DNA of 5,285 bases from Lachnospiraceae bacterium (lineage in GTDB: Bacteria > Bacillota_A > Clostridia > Lachnospirales > Lachnospiraceae), in the NCBI GenBank assembly GCA_017435025.1, contig JAFSFU010000106.1, positions 1 through 5,285 of the forward strand. The letters are read 5' to 3'. Positions within the stretch are counted from its first letter, which is position 1; each line of letters opens with the position of its first letter. Below the pieces are notes generated by a model, which was not told the DNA's origin, did no database searches, and was given only the letters and a program-made list of their open reading frames with translations. Made by a program: the position numbers and the translations under genes. This document shows positions 1 through 4,326 of this stretch, in pieces.

Positions 1-42
1 ACAAGCGGACTGATCATCGCTGATGCAAGATTTGTGTATTAA
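1..42 (+). CDS. C-terminal end of an upstream gene (partial, unidentified)
   Basis: Frame 1 is open from the window edge to a TAA at 40-42 and encodes the tail TSGLIIADARFVY. The mix of hydrophobic and charged residues looks protein-like, and the stop lies 10 nt before a GC-rich terminator-like hairpin, which is where a gene end would be expected. Frame 2 is closed by a TGA at 20-22. Thirteen residues are too few to name a family, so no function is proposed. A chance open stretch of this length remains possible. Confidence 0.4.
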   Translation, partial: TSGLIIADARFVY

Positions 43-52
43 GTCAGGAAAA

Positions 53-84
53 AGCCGCCGGATCATCCGGCGGCTAAAATTTTT
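53..84 (+). terminator. GC-rich hairpin, probable (possibly leaky) intrinsic terminator
   Basis: Arms AGCCGCCGG (53-61) and CCGGCGGCT (67-75) pair perfectly; one more A-T pair (62/66) is possible, leaving a 3-5 nt loop. On the + strand the T-run (80-84) begins only after an AAAA spacer, so termination may be incomplete. On the - strand five Ts follow the GC stem directly (complement of 49-53), which is the better terminator geometry. The likely role is to end the upstream gene, with some read-through into the lipoprotein gene that starts 18 nt after the T-run. Confidence 0.7.
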
Positions 85-102
85 GAAGATGGGAGACCGA
101 TT

Positions 103-1296
103 ATGTTAAAAAAGAATTGGATTCGCACAGCTGGATTGTACCTGGTTTGCGGTATTGCCGTATTTAGTATGAGCGCATGCAGTGCAAAGGAAACCGATGC
201 AGCTGCAACTGACGAAGCATCGGGAAAAGAAACAATGGCAGACTCCAAGAAAGAAGATAAAAAAGAGGCAGCAGACGAAAAGAACATCCTGGAAGCGTTC
301 GTTGAAGAGGTGACAGAGGAAGTCTGGGTGAATACAAAGATCACTGTTTACAATTCGGAAGATACCTCCGCGACTCCGAGAACCATGACGGAAATGACTT
401 ATGATGAAGAAGGTCGTCTTTTGACAAGGTATGTGACGGATTATGTCATGGCACAGGAGCCGTTTGTGAAAGAGACTGAGGAATATGAATATGACGCGAA
501 CGGCAACATTCTCAAATCCTTATCCATCAATGAAGTTTACGGATCATCCAGGTATGAAACATACCGTTATGATGAAAAAGGAAATAAGACGGTCTATATG
601 GGGGACGACAGCACGGTAGTTTTCTATGAGTATGACGAGAATGGCCTTCTGGTGGCTGAGCGGGCCCATATGGCTGATCCGGCGGCCATGGGAGACCGCA
701 CATGGGCCATGGACAATCCGGGCGATGTCCGCATGGAGATTCTTTATACCTATAATGATGCAGGACAGTTAATTGAAAAACGTGAACCCAGCGACTATTT
801 TGAAGATAATTGGTTTGAGTATTTTTATGATGATGCAGGAAATCTGATCGAAGAACGCAACTTTTATTTTGGTCAGAATAGCTCGATGAAAGTATATGAT
901 TACGATGAAAATGGCAATTGCCTGCGTGAGGAATATGTTAGTCTGACCGGCGATACCTCCTATGATGTTTGTTATGAATGCGAATACAACGAAGAGAATG
1001 TTTGCATTTCCAGAAAGGTTTTCATGGGCGGTGAATTGGGATCCGAAACAACATATAATGACAATGGTGATACATTGACTTTTATCAGTTATGATGATGG
1101 CGTGGTTTCCAATGAACTGCATTATGAATACGATGGAGAAGGAAGAGAAATTCGACTGGAATATGTGAACTCTATGAACAGCGGAGTTTCAGAGTATGAA
1201 TATGATAAGAAGGGCAACCGAACATGCGGCCGTTCTTATGATGCGAATGGAAATTTGACCGGATACAGTGTGTATGAGTACGAGAAGCTGAAATAG
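103..1296 (+). CDS. Secreted lipoprotein with degenerate YD-like repeats
   Basis: Predicted 397-residue surface lipoprotein. The N-terminus has a basic KK/R region, a hydrophobic segment (about residues 10-22) and a lipobox-like MSA-C with Cys26 as the lipidated residue. Residues 27-60 form a charged, Ala/Lys/Glu/Asp-rich linker. From about residue 98 to the end there are roughly twelve copies of a Y-x-Y-(D/N)-x-x-G-(N/x)-(L/x) motif, for example YEYDANGNIL (128-137), YFYDDAGNLI (240-249) and YDYDENGNCL (265-274). They are mostly spaced 21-28 residues apart, with 40 between the copies near 177 and 217. This resembles the YD/RHS repeat class, whose members form beta-sheet shells or bind carbohydrate. 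There is no RHS core motif (PxxxxDPxGL) and no C-terminal toxin domain, so it is not an Rhs/Tc toxin. The start is supported by GGGAG (91-95) 7 nt upstream. The exact role is unknown; it could be a cell-wall or glycan-binding surface protein. Confidence 0.85.
   Translation: MLKKNWIRTAGLYLVCGIAVFSMSACSAKETDAAATDEASGKETMADSKKEDKKEAADEKNILEAFVEEVTEEVWVNTKITVYNSEDTSATPRTMTEMTYDEEGRLLTRYVTDYVMAQEPFVKETEEYEYDANGNILKSLSINEVYGSSRYETYRYDEKGNKTVYMGDDSTVVFYEYDENGLLVAERAHMADPAAMGDRTWAMDNPGDVRMEILYTYNDAGQLIEKREPSDYFEDNWFEYFYDDAGNLIEERNFYFGQNSSMKVYDYDENGNCLREEYVSLTGDTSYDVCYECEYNEENVCISRKVFMGGELGSETTYNDNGDTLTFISYDDGVVSNELHYEYDGEGREIRLEYVNSMNSGVSEYEYDKKGNRTCGRSYDANGNLTGYSVYEYEKLK
677..698 (+). repeat. Internal echo of the gene's own leader sequence
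   Basis: ATCCGGCGGC (677-686) and ATGGGAGACCG (688-698) occur in the same order in the leader at 65-74 and 89-99. Here 1 nt separates them; in the leader 14 nt do (the T-run region). An ATG follows each copy after ACCG plus 3 nt (103 and 702), but the internal ATG is out of frame. The copy lies in the unusually long gap between YD-like repeats of the lipoprotein. Duplication is an inference; chance is not excluded. Confidence 0.45.
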
Positions 1297-1304
1297 GAAA
1301 GATG

Positions 1305-1347
1305 AAAGCAGTTGCTCTTTGTATATTGAAAAAGGCAGCTGCTTTTT
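1305..1347 (+). terminator. Intrinsic terminator after the lipoprotein gene
   Basis: AAAGCAGTTGC (1305-1315) pairs with GCAGCTGCTTT (1335-1345) with one G-U pair. The helix continues past a single bulged T (1316) as CTTT/AAAG (1317-1320 with 1331-1334) and closes a 10-nt loop. The stem base merges into a TTTTT run (1343-1347). It begins 8 nt after the lipoprotein stop codon and so ends that transcript before the glgC promoter. Confidence 0.8.
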
Positions 1348-1404
1348 GCATTAGAAATGTCAAATTCTGCCACATTTTATACAAAAACCAGTTCCATTTC
1401 CTTA

Positions 1405-1436
1405 ATAATTTGTTCACATTCAATAGAACATATGAT
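1405..1436. promoter_or_regulatory. Imperfect inverted repeat over the glgC promoter, candidate operator
   Basis: Left arm ATAATTTGTTC (1405-1415) and right arm GAACATATGAT (1426-1436) match as inverted copies at 9 of 11 positions, with perfect TGTTC/GAACA cores and a 10-nt centre. The half-site centres are 21 bp apart, about two helical turns. The element covers the -35 box and the spacer and touches the first base of the -10 box, where a bound repressor would block RNA polymerase. No regulator is recognised. The region is AT-rich, so chance symmetry is a real alternative. Confidence 0.4.
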
Positions 1437-1441
1437 ATAAT
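1413..1441 (+). promoter_or_regulatory. Sigma-A promoter for glgC-glgD(-spoVG)
   Basis: The -35 box TTCACA (1413-1418) matches TTGACA at 5 of 6 positions. After a 17-nt spacer the -10 box TATAAT (1436-1441) is a perfect match and carries the extended -10 element TG at 1433-1434. Transcription would start near 1448 and leave a leader of about 55 nt before the GTG start. The box lies after the lipoprotein terminator and is by far the best promoter in the window. Confidence 0.85.
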
Positions 1442-1490
1442 ATAAGGACAATCTAACGATTTGCTAGAGAGTGGAATATTATTAGCAGCA

Positions 1491-1497
1491 AGAGGTG
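1491..1497 (+). promoter_or_regulatory. Ribosome binding site that sets the glgC GTG start
   Basis: AGAGGTG matches the Shine-Dalgarno consensus and lies 5 nt before GTG at 1503. This favours GTG over the in-frame TTG at 1461, which has no such site and would put the Shine-Dalgarno inside the coding region, and over the in-frame ATG at 1518. Confidence 0.8.
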
Positions 1498-1502
1498 ATA
1501 TC

Positions 1503-2762
1503 GTGGTTAGAAAAGAAATGATAGCAATGCTGTTGGCCGGTGGACAGGGCAGCCGCCTTGGCGTTCTGACACAGAAAATGGCGAAGCCGGCAGTATCTTT
1601 TGGCGGCAAGTATCGAATTATCGATTTCCCGCTGAGCAACTGCATTAATTCTGGTGTGGATACCGTCGGAGTATTGACGCAGTATCAGCCGTTACGTTTA
1701 AATGCGCATATCGGAATTGGTATTCCGTGGGATCTGGACCGTAATGTGGGCGGCGTTACTGTACTTCCGCCGTATGAGAAGAGCAAAGGCAGTGACTGGT
1801 ATACCGGTACTGCAAATGCGATCTACCAGAACCTGGAGTATATGGAATCCTATAATCCGGAGTACGTTTTGATCCTTTCCGGTGACCATATTTATAAGAT
1901 GGATTACGAGGTGATGCTCGAGTATCATAAAGCCAACAACGCGGACGTTACAATTGCGGCAATGTCCGTGCCGATGGAAGAGGCGAGCCGCTTTGGTATT
2001 CTGATCACTGACGATAATAATAAGATTACAGAGTTCGAGGAGAAACCGGCGAATCCGAGAAGCAACCTGGCTTCTATGGGTATCTACATTTTTAACTGGA
2101 AGTCCTTAAAGGAGGCGCTTCTGAAACTGCAGGATGTTCCGGGCTGCGACTTTGGTAAGCATGTAATTCCGTATTGCCATGAAAAAGGCGAGAGAATTTT
2201 TGCATACGAGTTCAATGGATACTGGAAAGATGTAGGAACTCTCGGTTCTTATTGGGAGGCCAATATGGAGCTGATCGATATTATTCCGGAATTCAATCTC
2301 TATGAAGAGTACTGGAAAATTTACACAAAGACTGATCGTATCCCGCCAATGTATGTGGATGCGGATGCGAAGGTTGTAAAGAGTATTATCGGTGAGGGAA
2401 CTGAGATTTACGGCGAAGTAACCAATTCTGTGATCGGTGAAGGTGTTACAATCGAAAAAGGTGCTGTAGTCAAAGATTCTATTATCATGCAGGATACCGT
2501 AATTGGTGCCGGTGCAGTGGTTGAGAAAGCAATCGTTGCGGAAGATGTTAAGATCGGTGCCAATGCCCACCTTGGTGTAGGTGAATATGCAGCAAGTAAA
2601 TTCGACCCAAAGGTTTACCAGTTCGATCTGGTAACCGTTGGTGAGCACTCCGTAATTCCGGAGGGCGTAAAGGTCGGCAAGAATACAGCGATTTCAGGCG
2701 TGACAGAGCCGTGCGATTATCCGGACGGACAGCTTGAGAGTGGCGGCTACATAGTAAAGTAA
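1503..2762 (+). CDS. glgC: Glucose-1-phosphate adenylyltransferase (ADP-glucose pyrophosphorylase), catalytic subunit
   Basis: Cytoplasmic enzyme making ADP-glucose and pyrophosphate from ATP and glucose-1-phosphate, the committed step of glycogen synthesis. From the GTG start it has 419 residues, normal for bacterial GlgC. The nucleotidyltransferase domain carries [13 protein letters not shown] (11-23) and the AKPAV segment (27-31). It also has [10 protein letters not shown] with metal-binding Asp128 (E. coli Asp142 equivalent), FEEKP with glucose-1-phosphate-binding Lys181 (E. coli Lys195) and YWKDVGT with Asp243 (E. coli Asp276). From about residue 290 hexapeptide-type repeats (SIIGEG, SVIGEG, TVIGAG) form the C-terminal left-handed beta-helix used for oligomerisation and allostery. 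All key catalytic residues are present, so it should be active. It is the first gene after the promoter at 1413-1441, and glgD follows after 16 nt. The Lys equivalent to activator-site Lys39 is kept (Lys25), but the activator cannot be deduced. Confidence 0.97.
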   Translation: MVRKEMIAMLLAGGQGSRLGVLTQKMAKPAVSFGGKYRIIDFPLSNCINSGVDTVGVLTQYQPLRLNAHIGIGIPWDLDRNVGGVTVLPPYEKSKGSDWYTGTANAIYQNLEYMESYNPEYVLILSGDHIYKMDYEVMLEYHKANNADVTIAAMSVPMEEASRFGILITDDNNKITEFEEKPANPRSNLASMGIYIFNWKSLKEALLKLQDVPGCDFGKHVIPYCHEKGERIFAYEFNGYWKDVGTLGSYWEANMELIDIIPEFNLYEEYWKIYTKTDRIPPMYVDADAKVVKSIIGEGTEIYGEVTNSVIGEGVTIEKGAVVKDSIIMQDTVIGAGAVVEKAIVAEDVKIGANAHLGVGEYAASKFDPKVYQFDLVTVGEHSVIPEGVKVGKNTAISGVTEPCDYPDGQLESGGYIVK

Positions 2763-2778
2763 AGGCAGGTGGAAACGC

Positions 2779-3900
2779 ATGAGAGCAGTCGGTATCGTTT
2801 TAGCTGGCGGTAACAGCAAACGTATGCGCGAACTTTCCAAGAAAAGAGCGATTGCGGCTATGCCGGTCGCAGGAAGTTTCCGCAGCGTGGATTTTGTATT
2901 AAGTAATATGAGCAACTCTCACATTCAGAGCGTTGCGGTTTTAACACAGTATAACTCCCGCTCCTTAAATGAGCATTTAAGTTCTTCCAAATGGTGGGAT
3001 TTCGGAAGAAAGCAGGGCGGTCTGTACGTATTCCCGCCGACAATCACTGCGGAGCACAATGACTGGTACCGTGGTACAGCAGATGCCCTTTACCAGAATC
3101 TGGACTTCTTAAAGAGAAGTCACGAACCGTACGTGGTGATCGCATCCGGTGATGGTGTTTACAAACTGGATTACAATAAGGTGCTTGAATACCACATCGA
3201 AAAGAAAGCGGATATTACGATCGTATGTAAAGATATGCCGGCAGGCGTAGATGTCACCAGATTCGGTATGGTGAAGACAAATGCAGACGGCAGAATCACA
3301 GAGTTCGAAGAGAAGCCGATGGTGGCAGATTCTACAACGATCTCCTGTGGTATCTATGTGATCCGTCGTCGTCAGCTGATCGAACTTTTAGAGCGCAGCG
3401 CAGGAGAAGATCAATTCGATTTCGTTAAAGATATCCTGGTTCGCTATAAGAATCTGAAGAGAATCTATGCTTACAAACTGGATTCCTATTGGAACAATAT
3501 CGCATCCGTAGGCGCATATTATCAGACCAATATGGACTTCCTGAAGCCGGATGTGCGTAATTATTTCTTCAGAGAATATCCGGATATTTATTCCAAGGTG
3601 GATGACCTTCCGCCGGCGAAGTATAATCCGGGCGCAGACGTCAAGAACAGTCTTGTTTCCAGCGGATGTATCCTGAACGGTAAAGTGGAGAATTCCCTGC
3701 TGTTCAAGAAGGTATTTATCGGAAACAACTGTGTGATCAAAAATTCGATCATTCTGAATGATGTGTACATTGGGGATAATACCGTCATTGAGAATTGCAT
3801 TGTGGAGAGCCGTGCAACGATCCGTGCCAACACCACATATATCGGGCAGCCGGATGACGTAAAAGTTGTCGTTGAAGAGAACGAAAGATATACATTATAA
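2779..3900 (+). CDS. glgD: GlgD, paralogous subunit of ADP-glucose pyrophosphorylase
   Basis: The 373-residue protein has the same two-domain plan as GlgC: a nucleotidyltransferase-like domain up to about residue 280, then a shorter left-handed beta-helix (NSLVSSGCILNG, VFIGNNCVI, VYIGDNTVI). Fold landmarks are retained, including LAGG (8-11), LTQYNSRSLNEH, DWYRGTADALYQNL, SGD with Asp125, and FEEKP. Several active-site positions have changed: GGxGxRL reads GGNSKRM, AKPAV reads AIAAM, GDHIY reads GDGVY, and the second metal Asp (YWKDVG in GlgC) is Asn240 in YWNNIA. In characterised Firmicutes such as Geobacillus, GlgD is poorly active or inactive alone and raises GlgC activity in a mixed oligomer; the losses seen here fit that role. 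AGGTGG (2767-2772) lies 6 nt before the ATG, and glgC ends 16 nt upstream, so the two are almost surely cotranscribed. Confidence 0.95.
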   Translation: MRAVGIVLAGGNSKRMRELSKKRAIAAMPVAGSFRSVDFVLSNMSNSHIQSVAVLTQYNSRSLNEHLSSSKWWDFGRKQGGLYVFPPTITAEHNDWYRGTADALYQNLDFLKRSHEPYVVIASGDGVYKLDYNKVLEYHIEKKADITIVCKDMPAGVDVTRFGMVKTNADGRITEFEEKPMVADSTTISCGIYVIRRRQLIELLERSAGEDQFDFVKDILVRYKNLKRIYAYKLDSYWNNIASVGAYYQTNMDFLKPDVRNYFFREYPDIYSKVDDLPPAKYNPGADVKNSLVSSGCILNGKVENSLLFKKVFIGNNCVIKNSIILNDVYIGDNTVIENCIVESRATIRANTTYIGQPDDVKVVVEENERYTL

Positions 3901-3950
3901 GACAGTAAGGTCAAAAGATCGGATAAAAGAAATGCGAATCCGTTCGTAAC

Positions 3951-3975
3951 GTCAGGGGGTCCGGTCAGGGGGAGG
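3951..3975 (+). repeat. G-rich direct repeat containing the spoVG ribosome binding site
   Basis: GTCAGGGGG occurs at 3951-3959 and again at 3964-3972, a 13-nt offset. The second copy runs into the Shine-Dalgarno GGAGG (3971-3975), 6 nt before the spoVG ATG. The tract holds four G-runs (3955-3959, 3963-3964, 3968-3972, 3974-3975), so a two-layer quadruplex or a second ribosome docking site is conceivable. The repeat itself is certain; any function is inference. Confidence 0.5.
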
Positions 3976-3981
3976 TAGTTT

Positions 3982-4257
3982 ATGCAGGTTACAGATGTAC
4001 GAGTGAGAAAGATTGAGAAGGAAGGCAAAATGAAAGCGATCGTGTCCATTACACTGGATAACGAATTTGTGATTCACGATATTAAGGTAATTGATGGGGA
4101 AAAGGGCCTTTTTATCGCGATGCCGAGCAGAAAAGCTGCAGACGGTGAGTACCGTGATATTGCTCATCCGATCAATTCCGGAACACGCGACATGATCCAG
4201 AAAGTGATCCTCGAGAAATACGAGACAACCACTCTGGAAGCTGCGATGGCCGAATAA
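3982..4257 (+). CDS. spoVG: SpoVG family nucleic-acid-binding regulator
   Basis: The 91-residue product is full length; Bacillus SpoVG is about 97. The family signature runs throughout: [17 protein letters not shown] (3-19), [17 protein letters not shown] (23-39), [10 protein letters not shown] (42-51) and [13 protein letters not shown] (57-69). The variable acidic tail is a little shorter than in Bacillus. SpoVG proteins are small dimeric DNA- and RNA-binding regulators first found through sporulation and septation phenotypes, and in other Firmicutes they affect capsule, virulence and metabolic genes. The gene starts 81 nt after glgD with no hairpin plus T-run between them, and ends just before a strong terminator, so it is probably the last gene of the glgC promoter unit. 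I found no convincing dedicated promoter in the gap. Presence of spoVG alone does not prove that the host sporulates. Confidence 0.96.
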   Translation: MQVTDVRVRKIEKEGKMKAIVSITLDNEFVIHDIKVIDGEKGLFIAMPSRKAADGEYRDIAHPINSGTRDMIQKVILEKYETTTLEAAMAE

Positions 4258-4270
4258 GGGGAAATAGAGA

Positions 4271-4307
4271 CCTCTCTGCCAGTGGAAACGCTGGCAGAGA
4301 GGTTTTT
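4271..4307 (+). terminator. Strong intrinsic terminator of the glgC-glgD-spoVG unit
   Basis: CCTCTCTGCCAG (4271-4282) pairs perfectly with CTGGCAGAGAGG (4291-4302). A T-G and a G-C pair extend the stem to a GAAA tetraloop (4285-4288), a GNRA type that stabilises hairpins. TTTTT (4303-4307) follows at once. It begins 13 nt after the spoVG stop and is the best terminator in the window. Confidence 0.93.
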
Positions 4308-4326
4308 GAAAGATAGGAGAGATGGT

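Noticed and set aside
769..1122. Open frame of 117 codons on the - strand inside the lipoprotein gene
   Set aside because: It is the antisense shadow of the repeated TATGATGA-type codons; the protein is an Ile/Phe-rich low-complexity translation with no upstream ribosome site of note.
103..1296. Lipoprotein as an Rhs or contact-dependent toxin, hence part of a new warfare system
   Set aside because: No Rhs core signature, no polymorphic C-terminal domain, no neighbouring immunity gene, and a short 397-residue length with a lipobox.
1334..1371. GGCAG (1334-1338) with CTGCC (1367-1371) as an alternative, antiterminator-like pairing with the lipoprotein terminator
   Set aside because: Only five base pairs across a 28-nt loop, much weaker than the 15-bp terminator stem it would have to replace, and the gene has already ended.
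1461..1502. In-frame TTG start giving GlgC 14 extra residues
   Set aside because: There is no Shine-Dalgarno before 1461, the extra residues do not look like a GlgC N-terminus, and the strong AGAGGTG site at 1491-1497 points to GTG 1503.
2106..2648. Open frame of 180 codons on the - strand inside glgC
   Set aside because: The + strand carries unambiguous GlgC motifs throughout, and the antisense product shows no family features.
3899..3939. Possible promoter before spoVG (AAGACA at 3899-3904 with GATAAA at 3922-3927, or a sigma-H-like GAAT at 3936-3939)
   Set aside because: The sigma-A-like boxes match only 4 of 6 each, and the sigma-H-like -10 has no -35 partner at the proper spacing. Bacillus spoVG is sigma-H dependent, so the area merits mapping, but the sequence does not support a call.
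3920..3942. CGGAT/ATCCG inverted repeat as a terminator between glgD and spoVG
   Set aside because: A five-pair stem with a 13-nt loop and no following T-run; too weak to end transcription.
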